NCBI RefSeq assembly: GCF_007991635.1
Contig: NZ_BJYS01000018.1
Coordinates: 1-64,000, forward strand
Length of the DNA stretch: 64,000 bases
Direction of reading: 5' to 3'
Source of the DNA: Adhaeribacter aerolatus
GTDB taxonomy: Bacteria > Bacteroidota > Bacteroidia > Cytophagales > Hymenobacteraceae
Numbering within the stretch: the stretch's first letter is position 1; every line of letters begins with the position of its first letter. The translations under genes were made by a program, and so were the position numbers. The notes beneath the pieces are model-generated. The model searched no databases. It had not been told where the DNA came from and worked only from the letters and a program-made list of their open reading frames with translations. Shown piece by piece: positions 54,882 to 64,000 of this stretch.

Positions 54882-56561
54882 TTATTCAGCAGTAAAAGGA
54901 GGAACGTTTACATCCGGTTCGTTTACATTAGGCGGCAATGGTTGCAGTTGTAAGATGTCGGTCAGGTAATTTAACAAACTTTGCGTATCGGCGGGCTGCG
55001 AACGGAAAGCAATGTAATTATCGGGCCGGATAAGGTAAAAAGCATCTTCTACAATGCCAAACAAGCCGTAAACCCCGTGGTTTTGGTCGTGCGGATAAAG
55101 GATATGGCACTTAATCAGGTTGGGTAAATAATCCTGCAAGGCTGTTTCCAGTTCTTCCTGTAGTTGTTCGGCGCGGTCGGTACCAAAGCTGCTTTTAAAA
55201 ATAATTAAGGTGAAATAAGAATTCCGGAGCAGCGAATAAATACTAACCAGCTTGTCGTAATCGGAACTAAAAACCTGAATAAATGGCACGCGGTCACCGG
55301 GGCGGGGCGCCTCTTCCGGAAAATGTTTGCCATCGGTGGGCGTTACCGATAACTTGCTTTTGCGGTACCGGATACCAATTTGGGAAACCCGCCGGAATAT
55401 TTCGGCGCGCATATAATTGGGCCGGGTAAGTTTACTAATCAGGGTAGGCAGTAGTTTTAACCGCAGGAAACTTATTACAAAATTTTTGCTAACCATCAGG
55501 CTAAATACCCGGTCGGTAGTAGAAACCAAGGTTCTGGCCACCGGCAACCGTTCGGTTTGGTAGCTGTGCAATAAATCCGGGGGGGCGGTGCCGTTTATAA
55601 CCAGCGCCAGTTTCCAGGCAAGATTATAAGCGTCCTGCAGGCCGGTGTTCATGCCCTGCCCGCCCGCCGGACTATGAATATGGGCCGCATCGCCGGCTAT
55701 AAAGCACCGTCCTTCGTAAAATTGTTTGGCATAGCGATGGTGCAGTTTATAAGTTGAAAACCAGTTAGTATTGCTAAACCTGACTTTAAAGCCGAGTTGT
55801 TTCTGCAGGCTGGGGGCGATGCGGTCAAACGTAAGGTCATCGCGGTATTGGAGATGGGGCGGCAAGAAACTCACTACCCGGAAACGCTTATGGCCCGCCA
55901 TCGGGAAAAAGGCCGCCAAGGTTTTATTTGCCAGGCACACGAACATCTCATCGTGGTTAAAATCCCAGTCTACCTGGGTATCGGCCACTAAAAAGGTATG
56001 CTCGTAGGTACCGCCTATAAAATCTACATCCAGTAAATGCCGCACCCGGCTGCTGGCACCATCAGCGCCCACCAGCCAGTCACAGGTAATTTCTTCCTGG
56101 TTGGTGTCTTTAAAATGAAGCAGGGCTTTTATCTGTTTTTCGGTCTGTTTCAGGTGGTGCAGGGTGGTATTCCATTCTACGGCAATATGATATTGTTCTA
56201 AATATTGCAACAGCAGTTGTTCGGTTTTACTTTGCTCCAGAATGCACATATAAGGGTAGGGGCTTTGCCCTTCGCCGATGCCCTGCAGGTTAATATTCTG
56301 AACCCAGCGACCTTTTACGATAAAATTGAGGCCTGTAGCCGCATGCCCGGCCTCCAGCGCTTCGGCTACAATGCCCATCTGCTCCAATATTTCGAGGGTG
56401 CGGGCCTGTACCACAATCGCCTTCGATTTATCTGAGGGCCCCGCATTGCGATCGATAATCCGGAAAGAGATACCCCGCGTGGCCAATTGGCAGGCTAGCA
56501 TCAGGCCGGTAGGACCAGCACCAACAATCAGGACGTTTGTATGCTTTTTAGGCAGGGCCAT
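54882..56561 (-). CDS. FAD-dependent monooxygenase (PheA/TfdB type)
   Basis: A 559-residue class A flavoprotein hydroxylase. N-terminal GAGPTGLMLACQLATRG for FAD, a central DG motif (LVGADGASSRVRHLL), and the GD motif AGDAAHIHSPAGGQGMNTGLQDAYNLAWKLAL. A C-terminal thioredoxin-like extension (about 440-540) matches PheA/TfdB and pentachlorophenol monooxygenase relatives. It hydroxylates some aromatic or polyketide substrate; no pathway genes are near, so the substrate is unknown. No regulator gene adjacent. Confidence 0.88.
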   Translation of the reverse strand: MALPKKHTNVLIVGAGPTGLMLACQLATRGISFRIIDRNAGPSDKSKAIVVQARTLEILEQMGIVAEALEAGHAATGLNFIVKGRWVQNINLQGIGEGQSPYPYMCILEQSKTEQLLLQYLEQYHIAVEWNTTLHHLKQTEKQIKALLHFKDTNQEEITCDWLVGADGASSRVRHLLDVDFIGGTYEHTFLVADTQVDWDFNHDEMFVCLANKTLAAFFPMAGHKRFRVVSFLPPHLQYRDDLTFDRIAPSLQKQLGFKVRFSNTNWFSTYKLHHRYAKQFYEGRCFIAGDAAHIHSPAGGQGMNTGLQDAYNLAWKLALVINGTAPPDLLHSYQTERLPVARTLVSTTDRVFSLMVSKNFVISFLRLKLLPTLISKLTRPNYMRAEIFRRVSQIGIRYRKSKLSVTPTDGKHFPEEAPRPGDRVPFIQVFSSDYDKLVSIYSLLRNSYFTLIIFKSSFGTDRAEQLQEELETALQDYLPNLIKCHILYPHDQNHGVYGLFGIVEDAFYLIRPDNYIAFRSQPADTQSLLNYLTDILQLQPLPPNVNEPDVNVPPFTAE

Positions 56562-56807
56562 GGGGTAAAGATACGCAAAGGTTTTGCCGCCGGAAGCGGT
56601 AGTGATGATATTTTAAATTGCCTCCTGTGTACGTAAAACGAAGCGATTCATCTAAAGTATTTTGTTGGGGTAAAATAATCAGCAACCGTCCTTTTTAATA
56701 TAAGAGCAAGAAGGGAATATAAAGCGTGGCTATCTTATATTTTCCGTTACATAAGCAATAATTAAAGCTTAAGCCAGCTTCTTCTGCAGGAAGCTTAACG
56801 CTTAAAT

Positions 56808-57680
56808 TTATAGTTTCTGAACAATTGGATTAAACGCCTTAGCCGATACTTTCACCTGATCGCCGGGTTGCAAGCCCTGAACTTCCTCCGCGGTGGTCAC
56901 CGTTTTAATAATATTATTTCCGACCAGGATATCCAGAATATATACCACGCCATTTTCCCGGATACTTAAAACTTCGCCAATTAACTGAATTTTACTACTC
57001 AGCCGTTCGCGCCCAAAAACACCGGCCGGGGTACCTTGCGCCATAATTTTACCGTTTTCGAGGCTGATGATAAAATCTGATAAGCGGTAAATCTCGGATA
57101 ACTGGTGGCTGACCAGAAGGGTGGTGGTGTGGAAGCTTTGGTGTAAACCGTAAATTTCGGTTTGCAGCGTTTGGCGCATCTCCAGGTCCAGGGCCGAGAG
57201 CGGCTCGTCGAGGAGCAATATTTGGGGTTTCCGCACCAATGCCCGCATCAGAGCCACCCGCTGTTGCTGTCCTCCCGAAAGGGTTAACGGTTTGCGATGG
57301 GCCAGTTGCTGCAAGGCTGCCCGCTCCAGTAAATCGTCTATGCGGTTTTTATCTGTTTTTCCGTTGAGTGCATACTGCAAATTCTCGCGCACGGTCATAT
57401 TCGGGAAGAGGGCATAATCCTGAAATACAAAGCCAATTTCACGCTTTTGGGGCGGCAGGTTGATATTTTTACCTGTATCGAGCCATACTTCATCGTTTAC
57501 GCTGATAAATCCTTCGTCGGGCTGAATCAGACCGGCTAATATTTTTAAGATGGTAGTTTTACCAGCGCCGGATTTGCCGTAGAGCGTACAGAAACTGCCG
57601 GCCTCCAGGTTAAAATCTACAGCTAGTTCTGTTTTGCCGGATGCCATCAGCAACGATTTCCGAACCCGAATCTGAATCAT
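56808..57680 (-). CDS. modC: Molybdate ABC transporter ATPase
   Basis: A 290-residue ATPase: Walker A GKSGAGKTT, Q loop, signature LSGGQQQRV, Walker B ILLLDEPLSALDLEMRQ, and a C-terminal TOBE/Mop-like domain (GEVLSIRENGVVYILDILVG...KVSAKAFNPI). Last gene of the modA-mop-modB-modC operon. Confidence 0.92.
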   Translation of the reverse strand: MIQIRVRKSLLMASGKTELAVDFNLEAGSFCTLYGKSGAGKTTILKILAGLIQPDEGFISVNDEVWLDTGKNINLPPQKREIGFVFQDYALFPNMTVRENLQYALNGKTDKNRIDDLLERAALQQLAHRKPLTLSGGQQQRVALMRALVRKPQILLLDEPLSALDLEMRQTLQTEIYGLHQSFHTTTLLVSHQLSEIYRLSDFIISLENGKIMAQGTPAGVFGRERLSSKIQLIGEVLSIRENGVVYILDILVGNNIIKTVTTAEEVQGLQPGDQVKVSAKAFNPIVQKL

Positions 57681-57750
57681 ATAAAATAATAATAGTTAGA
57701 AGGGCATAAGTTAAACGCGGACCTTTTAAAATCAGGAAAACGGAAGAAAG

Positions 57751-58422
57751 TCAGAGCGTTTTAACCAGGCGTTTATTAACCAGATAAACAGTCAGTAATA
57801 TCAAAAAAGACAGCACCAATAATACCAGCGAATAAACGTGTGCCGAACCATAGTTTAAACTTTCTACTTCGTGGTAAATGGCAATCGAAACTACCCGGGT
57901 TTCGCCGGGAATATTACCACCAATCATGAGCACCAAGCCAAATTCGCCGATGGTATGGGCAAAGGATAATACCGTGCCGGTGAGCAAAGCGGGCCGGATA
58001 TTAGGCAGCAGTACCCGGAATAAAGTTTCGGTTTTGGAGCGGCCCAAAGTGTAAGAAGCTTCGGTTAATGAGTTGGGTAAACTTTCTAAACCAGCTTGCA
58101 GGGGCTGTACCATAAATGGCAAGCTATAAATAACCGAACCTACCACCAAGCCGGTAAAAGAAAATACCAGCGGCACGTTTAAAACATCGGAAAAAAACGA
58201 CCCCGGAAACCCGGTAGGGCTGAAGGCCAGTAATAAGTAAAAGCCCATGACGGAAGGTGGCAGCACAATAGGTAAGCTGATAATGGCCTCGACTATGGGT
58301 TTTACCCGCGACCGGGTATGGGCCAGCCACCAGGCCAGGGGCAACCCGAGCAATAGCAGCAAGAAGGTGGTGATACCGGCTAGTTTAAACGTAAGCCAGA
58401 GCGGCTGCCAATCTAAGTTCAT
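57751..58422 (-). CDS. modB: Molybdate ABC transporter permease
   Basis: A 223-residue protein with five to six membrane helices. The EAA-type loop is seen in SLPNSLTEASYTLGRSKTETLFRVLLPNIRPALLTG, and the typical ModB ends are present (FAHTIGEFGLVLMIGGNIPGET). Start codon is 1 base after the stop of the Mop gene upstream. Confidence 0.94.
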   Translation of the reverse strand: MNLDWQPLWLTFKLAGITTFLLLLLGLPLAWWLAHTRSRVKPIVEAIISLPIVLPPSVMGFYLLLAFSPTGFPGSFFSDVLNVPLVFSFTGLVVGSVIYSLPFMVQPLQAGLESLPNSLTEASYTLGRSKTETLFRVLLPNIRPALLTGTVLSFAHTIGEFGLVLMIGGNIPGETRVVSIAIYHEVESLNYGSAHVYSLVLLVLSFLILLTVYLVNKRLVKTL

Positions 58423-58423
58423 G

Positions 58424-58831
58424 TTAAATCGTAGCCTCCATCAAAGAAACCTCGTTGGTTTTTACCAGGCCCACTACGTTATCGCCCACCGTAAGGTTAA
58501 GCGCGACCACTGACTGAGAAGTTATAATAGCGCAAAGCGGATGGCCTTTAAAATCGAGGTCTATACGCGAAAGAATTTTGCCGGCGCTGATTTCTTTAAT
58601 CGTAGCCGCAAAGCGGTTGCGCAAGCTTAAACTTCCGGTTAAATTTTTGCCAATCGACATTTCGGTTTCTTTAAACACCATATCTATTTCCTGGTTAGGC
58701 ATTAAGTAACCGGCCGTTTGGGGCGTGTCAATTACCAAGGCCGAAAATATTTCGCCAGCTGCCAAAATGGTCACCAGCGAAATATCCTTATCGGTAACAA
58801 CAGCCTGAATGGTTCCTTTTAACCTGTTCAT
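58424..58831 (-). CDS. Di-Mop (tandem TOBE) molybdate-binding protein
   Basis: A 135-residue protein of two tandem TOBE/Mop domains (about 1-65 and 70-135), each beginning with NRLKGTIQAV or RNRFAATIKEI-type strands. Mop proteins bind molybdate, as storage, buffer or sensor in the cytosol. It is inserted between modA (4-base overlap, ATGA) and modB, so it is made together with the transporter. Confidence 0.82.
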   Translation of the reverse strand: MNRLKGTIQAVVTDKDISLVTILAAGEIFSALVIDTPQTAGYLMPNQEIDMVFKETEMSIGKNLTGSLSLRNRFAATIKEISAGKILSRIDLDFKGHPLCAIITSQSVVALNLTVGDNVVGLVKTNEVSLMEATI

Positions 58832-59580
58832 TTGTAATAATAGCCGTATTTTTTAAAAATCAGTTTGGCGCGTGGGCTGAATATAAATTTATAAAACTGT
58901 TGGGCCTGAGCCAGATTGCGTCGACCGGCCGATTTTAACACAACCGTGCTCTGGGCAATAGGCGGGTAAACGGTTGGATCTACCGGCCTATATTTGCCTT
59001 TGCCCACGTTAGCGGGTTCCCGCACCACCGATTGGGCGGTAAAACCTAAGTCTACCACGCCCGATAACACGTATTGGTTTACCTGGGCAATGCTTTCGGC
59101 AAATATTAATTTGGGCTGGGCTATTGCCTCTAATCCGTAGTGCTGCAAGGCTTTGCGGGCCGCCGCGCCATACGGAGCTAACTGCGGATTAGCAATTGCA
59201 ATTTTTTTTACGCCGGTATCCTTTATCAGCGCCAACCCTTTCTTCAAATCCAGGTTACGGGTGGTCCAGAGCACCAGCGTACCGTAAGCGTAAACTTGGG
59301 GCTTTCCCATCGTTAAGCCTTTCCGATGTAAGGCATTCGGGTAAAAGGTATCGGCCGATAAAAAAACATCGAAAGGCGCTCCCTGTTCTATTTGTGTAGC
59401 CAGTTTGCCGGATGAGCCAATAACTAAATCTACGGTAGTGCCGGTTTCTTTTTCGTAAGCTTCTTTTAGTACCTGGGCCACAAACTGCGCATTGGCGGCT
59501 ACCGCTACCCGTATTTTCTGGGCTTGGGCGGGCAGGTTAAAAAAAATACAGCAGGTAAAAAGAAGCAGGCAGCGTAACAT
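58828..59580 (-). CDS. modA: Molybdate-binding periplasmic protein
   Basis: A 250-residue ABC substrate-binding protein with signal peptide (ending QAQ-K, about residue 21). Early motifs VAVAANAQFVAQVLKEAYEKETG and VIGSSGKLATQIEQGAPFDVFLSAD are typical of ModA. First gene of the operon; its promoter lies in the 434-base gap to metK. Confidence 0.93.
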   Translation of the reverse strand: MLRCLLLFTCCIFFNLPAQAQKIRVAVAANAQFVAQVLKEAYEKETGTTVDLVIGSSGKLATQIEQGAPFDVFLSADTFYPNALHRKGLTMGKPQVYAYGTLVLWTTRNLDLKKGLALIKDTGVKKIAIANPQLAPYGAAARKALQHYGLEAIAQPKLIFAESIAQVNQYVLSGVVDLGFTAQSVVREPANVGKGKYRPVDPTVYPPIAQSTVVLKSAGRRNLAQAQQFYKFIFSPRAKLIFKKYGYYYK

Positions 59581-59741
59581 GTAATAAATAAAATGGAACC
59601 GGTCCTCGGAGTTGCTTTTATCAATCAGGTTACTAAATTAAGGTAATTCGGGGAAAGTTTTAATATTTAAATATTTCCGGTCCAGATTAGAATCCTTCTT
59701 CAGATTAAGATACCAGACCCATAAATTGAAGAAAACAGGGT

Positions 59742-59770
59742 GTGCGCCTGTTATTAAATATCAGGTGCAC
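59742..59770. promoter_or_regulatory. Dyad in the modA-metK intergenic region
   Basis: GTGCGCCTG (59742-59750) with CAGGTGCAC (59762-59770), one G-T wobble, 11-base loop. About 160 bases upstream of the modA start. It could be an operator or an RNA hairpin; nothing links it to molybdenum directly. Nothing else is recognised in the 434-base gap apart from the metK promoter element. Confidence 0.35.
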
Positions 59771-59965
59771 GACCTTATTTCTATTAACAATATCCCGGCG
59801 CTTCCAGCAGATATCGGATGCGTAATTTTGCGTTAGTTGCGGTACATACGATTACAGTAAAGCCTTTTAAAGAATAATTTAAAGCTACTAACTCTATTTG
59901 GGTAAATTACCTCCGTTGCAGCGTTTTAAGTGGTAAATAAAGTTTTAACTCTGCGGGATTTATTT

Positions 59966-59973
59966 TAGCTTTG
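59966..59973 (+). promoter_or_regulatory. -7 element of metK
   Basis: TAGCTTTG followed by C, exact for TAnnTTTG. At the expected distance upstream there is only TTTT (59943-59946), so the -33 box is weak. Transcription would start at about 59980, leaving a leader of about 35 bases, too short for a SAM riboswitch. Confidence 0.5.
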
Positions 59974-60014
59974 CGCGAACATAGATAATCAAGTATATAA
60001 TTTAGATATAAACA

Positions 60015-61268
60015 ATGCCATATTTATTTACTTCTGAATCAGTTTCTGAAGGGCACCCAGATAAAGTTGCCGACCAGATTTCAGATGCCCTGATTGATAA
60101 TTTCTTAGCCTGGGATGCTGATTCCAAAGTGGCTTGCGAAACTCTGGTTACGACCGGGCAAGTATTTTTAGCCGGGGAGGTAAAATCCCAAACCTATTTA
60201 GATGTGCAGAAAATTGCCCGCGAGGTTATTCAGAAAATTGGCTATACCAAGTCTGAATATATGTTTGAGGCCAATTCCTGCGGCGTACTTTCCGCTATTC
60301 ACGAGCAATCGGCCGATATTAACCAGGGCGTAGACCGCGTTAACCGGCAAGAGCAAGGTGCCGGCGACCAGGGTATGATGTTTGGCTATGCCACCAACGA
60401 AACCGATAATTACATGCCGCTGGCTTTAGACCTGGCGCACAAAATATTAATCGAACTGGCCGCCATCCGCCGCGAGAACGGGGAAATTGATTATTTGCGC
60501 CCGGATGCCAAATCGCAGGTAACTATTGAATACAGCGATGATCACCGTCCGATCCGCATCGATGCAATTGTAGTTTCTACCCAGCACGATGATTTTGACA
60601 CGGAAGAGGCCATGCAGCAAAGAATTCGGGAGGACATTATAAAAGTATTAATTCCGCGCGTAAAGAGCCAGTTAAAACCCGAACTGCAGGCGCTGTTTAC
60701 CGACGAAATCAAATACCATATTAACCCAACCGGCAAGTTTGTAATTGGCGGGCCGCACGGCGATACCGGTTTAACCGGCCGTAAAATTATTGTGGATACG
60801 TATGGCGGCAAAGGGGCGCACGGTGGTGGCGCTTTCTCGGGTAAAGATCCTTCTAAAGTAGACCGTTCGGCGGCTTATGCCACGCGCCATATTGCCAAAA
60901 ACATGGTGGCTGCCGGCGTAGCCGACGAAATATTGGTGCAGGTTTCTTATGCCATTGGCGTTAAAGACCCCATGGGTATTTATGTAAATACTTACGGTAC
61001 CGCTAAAGTTGGTTTAACCGACGGAGAGATAGCCCAGAAAGTAGCCGAGATATTTGATATGACGCCTTACGGCATCGAAACCCGTTTAAAATTGCGTAAC
61101 CCAATTTATGCCGAAACAGCTGCTTACGGGCACATGGGCCGGAAAAATGAAACGGTAACCAAAACTTTCTCGGGTAACAATGGCGATAGCCGCCAGGTTG
61201 AAGTAGAATTGTTTACCTGGGAGAAGCTGGACTTTGTAGACCAGGTAAAAGCAGCTTTTAATTTATAA
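60015..61268 (+). CDS. metK: S-adenosylmethionine synthetase
   Basis: A 417-residue enzyme making SAM from methionine and ATP. Motifs: [15 protein letters not shown] near the start, [12 protein letters not shown], and [20 protein letters not shown] in the middle. Normal length with the usual C-terminal extension of Bacteroidota. Monocistronic between its own -7 element and a perfect palindromic terminator. Confidence 0.97.
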   Translation: MPYLFTSESVSEGHPDKVADQISDALIDNFLAWDADSKVACETLVTTGQVFLAGEVKSQTYLDVQKIAREVIQKIGYTKSEYMFEANSCGVLSAIHEQSADINQGVDRVNRQEQGAGDQGMMFGYATNETDNYMPLALDLAHKILIELAAIRRENGEIDYLRPDAKSQVTIEYSDDHRPIRIDAIVVSTQHDDFDTEEAMQQRIREDIIKVLIPRVKSQLKPELQALFTDEIKYHINPTGKFVIGGPHGDTGLTGRKIIVDTYGGKGAHGGGAFSGKDPSKVDRSAAYATRHIAKNMVAAGVADEILVQVSYAIGVKDPMGIYVNTYGTAKVGLTDGEIAQKVAEIFDMTPYGIETRLKLRNPIYAETAAYGHMGRKNETVTKTFSGNNGDSRQVEVELFTWEKLDFVDQVKAAFNL

Positions 61269-61285
61269 GCCTGCCGATTATCTCT

Positions 61286-61329
61286 AAAAAAGAGCGGCCT
61301 GACTTCATGAAGTCAGGCCGCTCTTTTTT
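61286..61329. terminator. Perfect palindromic terminator between metK and hpf
   Basis: 44-base perfect palindrome (two 22-base arms, centre at 61307/61308), A6 and T6 ends. It works in both directions for convergent metK and hpf. Confidence 0.88.
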
Positions 61330-61350
61330 ATTTATTGTAAAATCCGGTTT

Positions 61351-61650
61351 TTAATGGGTCGCAAGTTTTTCTTTATACTTTTTAACCTGTCGCGATAAAA
61401 TATCGAGAGCTTCGTCGGTCGCATTTTCGAAAGAAGCGCCTTCTGTTTTGGTGAAAAGTGTTTGCCCCGGCACAAATAGCTTTACTTCCACAATTTTATT
61501 ATTTACAGGATTGTTATTATCAAGTCTTAAATAAACCTCCCCATCTGTTATTCGGTCAAAGAAAGTATCCAGCTTATTAAGTTTAGTCTGAATAAAATCT
61601 AACAAAGATTGGTCGGCATCGAAGTGGATGGAATACATCTGTAGCTTCAT
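61351..61650 (-). CDS. hpf: Ribosome hibernation promoting factor (HPF/RaiA family)
   Basis: A 99-residue short-form protein. It begins MKLQMYSIHFDADQSLLDFIQTKLNKLDTFF and has GEVYLRLDN and VEVKLFVPG, the paired beta strands of the family. It binds the ribosome between the subunits in stationary phase. Last gene of the rpsU-xerD-hpf unit, 23 bases after xerD. Confidence 0.9.
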   Translation of the reverse strand: MKLQMYSIHFDADQSLLDFIQTKLNKLDTFFDRITDGEVYLRLDNNNPVNNKIVEVKLFVPGQTLFTKTEGASFENATDEALDILSRQVKKYKEKLATH

Positions 61651-61673
61651 AGTTTATTAATTTTAGGTTGAAC

Positions 61674-62552
61674 TTATGCTTTCGGATGCGCTTTATCGAA
61701 AATTGATTTAAGCTTCTCGATAGAATTGTGGGTGTAGACCTGGGTTGCCGCCAGACTGGTATGCCCCAGTAAATCTTTAATGGCATTCAGGTCGGCGCCT
61801 TTGTTTAGCAAATGGGTTGCAAACGAATGGCGCAATACGTGCGGACTGGCATGTTCGGAAGTAGTTATCAAACGCAGGTGTTTTTTCACGATTCTATAAA
61901 CAAGCTTCGGATAAAGCGGAAGCCCTTTATTAGTAACGAGCAGTTTTGTGGTTAAGTTATCCGGAAATTCGCTTTTTTTCATTTCCAGGTACTTTTCAAT
62001 ACTATTAAAGAGGGTATCGTTGATGGGTACCACTCTTTCTTTATCGCCCTTGCCGGTAACGCGCACGGTTTTTCCGGTAAAATTTATATCTGCCTCGGCT
62101 ATGCCAATCAGCTCGGCCAGCCGGATGCCGGTGCCATACAAAAACTCCAGAATAAGTTTATCGCGTTGCCCTTCAAAGTTGTCTTCAAAGGCAAAAGCAT
62201 CTAAATAATTATTAAAAGCTTCTTCCGCCACAAAGGCCGGCAGCTTTTTAGAAGCTTTTGGTGGTTTCAGGCGTAAGGTTGGGTTTTTAGTAATCTGGTT
62301 CTGGCGCAGCAGAAATTTGTAGTACGAACGTAAACAGGCAATTTTACGGTTAACGGTGCGCGCGTCGAGGTCTTTTTGCACCAGGGTTACAATCCAGGAG
62401 CGGATAATGGCATGATCGGCTTCGGCTGGATCAGTTATGTTGTATGTTGCGGCTAGGTAAGCTGAGAATTGACCCAGATCGGTCTGGTACGAGAGCAGCG
62501 TGTGGGGGCTGTAGCGTTTCTCATACCGCAGGTATTTAAAAAATAATTCCAT
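61674..62552 (-). CDS. xerD: Tyrosine recombinase XerC/XerD
   Basis: A 292-residue recombinase: N-terminal SAM-like core-binding domain and a catalytic domain with R144 (GTGIRLAEL), K168, H238, R241 (HVLRHSFATHLL), H264 (LLGHTSL) and Y273 (QVYTH). Probably resolves chromosome dimers at dif. The open frame allows a TTG start at 62558, but the ATG at 62552 is better. Transcribed between rpsU and hpf; XerC and XerD cannot be told apart here. Confidence 0.9.
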   Translation of the reverse strand: MELFFKYLRYEKRYSPHTLLSYQTDLGQFSAYLAATYNITDPAEADHAIIRSWIVTLVQKDLDARTVNRKIACLRSYYKFLLRQNQITKNPTLRLKPPKASKKLPAFVAEEAFNNYLDAFAFEDNFEGQRDKLILEFLYGTGIRLAELIGIAEADINFTGKTVRVTGKGDKERVVPINDTLFNSIEKYLEMKKSEFPDNLTTKLLVTNKGLPLYPKLVYRIVKKHLRLITTSEHASPHVLRHSFATHLLNKGADLNAIKDLLGHTSLAATQVYTHNSIEKLKSIFDKAHPKA

Positions 62553-62557
62553 AAACA

Positions 62558-62588
62558 AGTGGCTGTATACTTATGCTACACGGCCACT
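62558..62588 (-). promoter_or_regulatory. Hairpin between rpsU and xerD
   Basis: AGTGGC pairs with GCCACT (62558-62563 with 62583-62588), then TGTA with TACA inside, CG bulge. It may lower read-through from highly expressed rpsU into xerD. Confidence 0.45.
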
Positions 62589-62627
62589 AATTTATGGAAT
62601 TAACCTATTAAAGCTAGTAGCGAGGTA

Positions 62628-62822
62628 CTAGTAATTTTCGGTAGCGAAAAGTTGTTGCTTGTAAACAGCTCTCTCTCTTTGTCTTTTCTTCGACACAGAT
62701 GGTTTTTCGAAATACGTGCGGGCACGCAATTCTTTTAGAACGCCGGTTCTTTCAAATTTCTTCTTAAATCTTTTAAGAGCTCTGTCTACTGACTCGTTAT
62801 CTTTTACGTTAACAATTATCAT
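62628..62822 (-). CDS. rpsU: 30S ribosomal protein S21
   Basis: A 64-residue basic protein: MIIVNVKDNESVDRALKRFK at the start is the S21 signature, followed by KKFERTGVLKELRARTYFEKPS and a basic end. It has a perfect promoter (62855-62884). First gene of the unit. Confidence 0.96.
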   Translation of the reverse strand: MIIVNVKDNESVDRALKRFKKKFERTGVLKELRARTYFEKPSVSKKRQRERAVYKQQLFATENY

Positions 62823-62854
62823 GTTTAAATTTTTGTATTTTTCTTACAGGATTG

Positions 62855-62884
62855 CAAATGTAAGCAAATATTACTGAAAATCAA
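62855..62884 (-). promoter_or_regulatory. Bacteroidota-type promoter of rpsU
   Basis: On the minus strand TTG (62884-62882), 19 bases, TACATTTG (62862-62855): full consensus match. The predicted transcript starts about 25 bases before the rpsU ATG. Confidence 0.75.
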
Positions 62885-62949
62885 GAAAAAGGTTTAAATT
62901 TTATATATTTAAAAGTAACACCTGAGCTTACCTGGTTCTAACACAATTT

Positions 62950-64000
62950 TTATCGCAATATTTCGCGGGCAATTACCAGTTTCTGAATCTCGGAGGTGCC
63001 TTCGCCAATGGTACAAAGCTTGGCATCGCGGTAATATTTTTCGGCCGGATAATCTTTGGTGTAGCCGTAACCGCCAAATATTTGTACGCCCTCGGTGGCT
63101 GCCTTTACGGCCACTTCCGAAGCATAATATTTAGCCATGGCCGATTCTTTGGTAGCATTCAAGCCCCGGTTTTTCACGTCGGCAGCCCGGTAGGTCAGCA
63201 GGGCTGCCGCTTCTATCTCGGTGGCAATATCAGCAAGTTTAAAACCAATGCCCTGAAAATTGGCGATCGGCTGGTTAAACTGCCGGCGTTGCTGCGCATA
63301 GGCCAGCGCTGCTTCGTAAGCACCCTGGGCAATTCCCAGGCTCAGAGCCGCAATTGAAATCCGTCCGCCATCCAGCACTTTCATCGATTGAATAAAGCCA
63401 TCGCCCACCTGGCCCAGAATATTGTCTTTGTGTACCCGGCAATCCTGCATAATCAATTCGGTGGTTTCGGAAGCCCGCATGCCCAGTTTATTTTCTTTGC
63501 GGCCGTGGCTAAAACCCTCGTGGGGCTTTTCTATCACAAAAGCTGTCATGCCGTGCGAATCACCTACCTCACCGGTCCGGGCTATTACCACCGCTATATT
63601 ACCCGATTTGCCGTGGGTAATAAAGTTTTTAGCGCCATTTAAGATATAATAATCCCCATCGGGTACGGCCACCGTACGCATATTACCGGCGTCTGATCCG
63701 GTGTTGGGTTCGGTTAAGCCCCAGGCCCCAATCCATTCGGCGGTAGCCAGCTTGGGTAGCCAGCGCTGTTTCTGCTCTTCATTGCCAAATTGCAAAATAT
63801 GACCGGTACATAAAGAGTTATGGGCAGCTACCGATAAACCAATCGAACCATCAACTTTGGCGATTTCGGCTATTGCTGTTACATATTCCGGGTATCCAAA
63901 ACCAGCGCCACCATATTGTTCCGGAACCAGCACGCCCATCAGGCCCAATTCTCCTAACTTTTTAAAAACTTCCACCGGAAATTCCTGGCTTTCATCCCAA
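62950..64000 (-). CDS. Acyl-CoA dehydrogenase, partial
   Basis: The last 350 residues or so of an acyl-CoA dehydrogenase; the frame stays open to the window edge ([19 protein letters not shown]...), so the start is outside. Visible: FAD-binding [37 protein letters not shown], and at the C-terminus [40 protein letters not shown], with catalytic Glu likely in the GEGTSEIQ segment or nearby. It starts fatty-acid or branched-chain acyl-CoA oxidation. Confidence 0.93.
   Translation of the reverse strand, partial: WDESQEFPVEVFKKLGELGLMGVLVPEQYGGAGFGYPEYVTAIAEIAKVDGSIGLSVAAHNSLCTGHILQFGNEEQKQRWLPKLATAEWIGAWGLTEPNTGSDAGNMRTVAVPDGDYYILNGAKNFITHGKSGNIAVVIARTGEVGDSHGMTAFVIEKPHEGFSHGRKENKLGMRASETTELIMQDCRVHKDNILGQVGDGFIQSMKVLDGGRISIAALSLGIAQGAYEAALAYAQQRRQFNQPIANFQGIGFKLADIATEIEAAALLTYRAADVKNRGLNATKESAMAKYYASEVAVKAATEGVQIFGGYGYTKDYPAEKYYRDAKLCTIGEGTSEIQKLVIAREILR

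Noticed and set aside
59581-60014. SAM riboswitch before metK
   Set aside because: The likely -7 element at 59966-59973 leaves a leader of about 35 bases, and I could not find a SAM-type fold in the region.

Overview
The window looks like chromosomal DNA of a Bacteroidota bacterium, most likely order Cytophagales and near the family Hymenobacteraceae (Adhaeribacter/Hymenobacter-like). The assignment rests on gene content: a TonB-dependent receptor paired with a DUF4249 lipoprotein, an M61 glycyl-aminopeptidase-type protein, FtsX/MacB permease linked to an NtrC-type regulator, a split ATP synthase operon lacking atpD/atpC, and an rpsU-xerD-hpf cluster. It also rests on promoters of the Bacteroidota form TTG-N19-TAnnTTTG, seen upstream of lpdA and rpsU. 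No rRNA, tRNA, CRISPR array, prophage or intact insertion sequence was recognised.

Layout. 1-8.6 kb: VWA-type membrane protein, fabG, secreted hypothetical protein, two TPR proteins, lpdA, ddl. 9-20 kb: rarA, sppA, purine nucleoside phosphorylase, gltB-gltD. 20-25 kb: clpP, an ECF sigma factor with a very small partner protein, and a DUF4249/TonB receptor pair. 26-34 kb: a sensory block with a giant CheB-CheR-PAS-histidine kinase fusion and two divergent CheB paralogues with Cys/His-rich tails, but no CheA, CheW or receptor. 34-38.5 kb: small hypothetical genes and the M61 peptidase. 38.8-44.3 kb: FtsX-type permease divergent from an NtrC-like regulator and its histidine kinase; the 382-bp region between them has two outward-facing sigma-54-like promoters and a dyad between them. 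44.3-46.1 kb: thioredoxin and two hypothetical genes. 46.4-52.5 kb: F1Fo ATP synthase operon atpZ-orf-atpB-E-F-H-A-G. 52.6-56.6 kb: YjbR-type protein, coiled-coil/J-like protein, CrcB fluoride channel, FAD monooxygenase. 56.8-59.6 kb: molybdate operon modA-mop-modB-modC. 60-64 kb: metK converging on rpsU-xerD-hpf, then an acyl-CoA dehydrogenase cut by the window edge.

Most genes are ordinary housekeeping genes. The less ordinary material is between genes: (i) a ~200-bp element present twice in the same orientation (10.4 and 45.0 kb), with differences that are mostly transitions and preserve base pairing; (ii) a 167-bp near-complete palindrome at 33.8 kb; (iii) a nested 21-bp-arm hairpin at 38.7 kb; (iv) a 9-bp tandem repeat directly 5' of the CheB-CheR-kinase gene; (v) the paired sigma-54-like promoters; and (vi) strong hairpins inside the atp operon directly after atpE and atpA, whose products are needed in several copies per complex. 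All functional statements come from reading motifs and from family knowledge; no database search was run.
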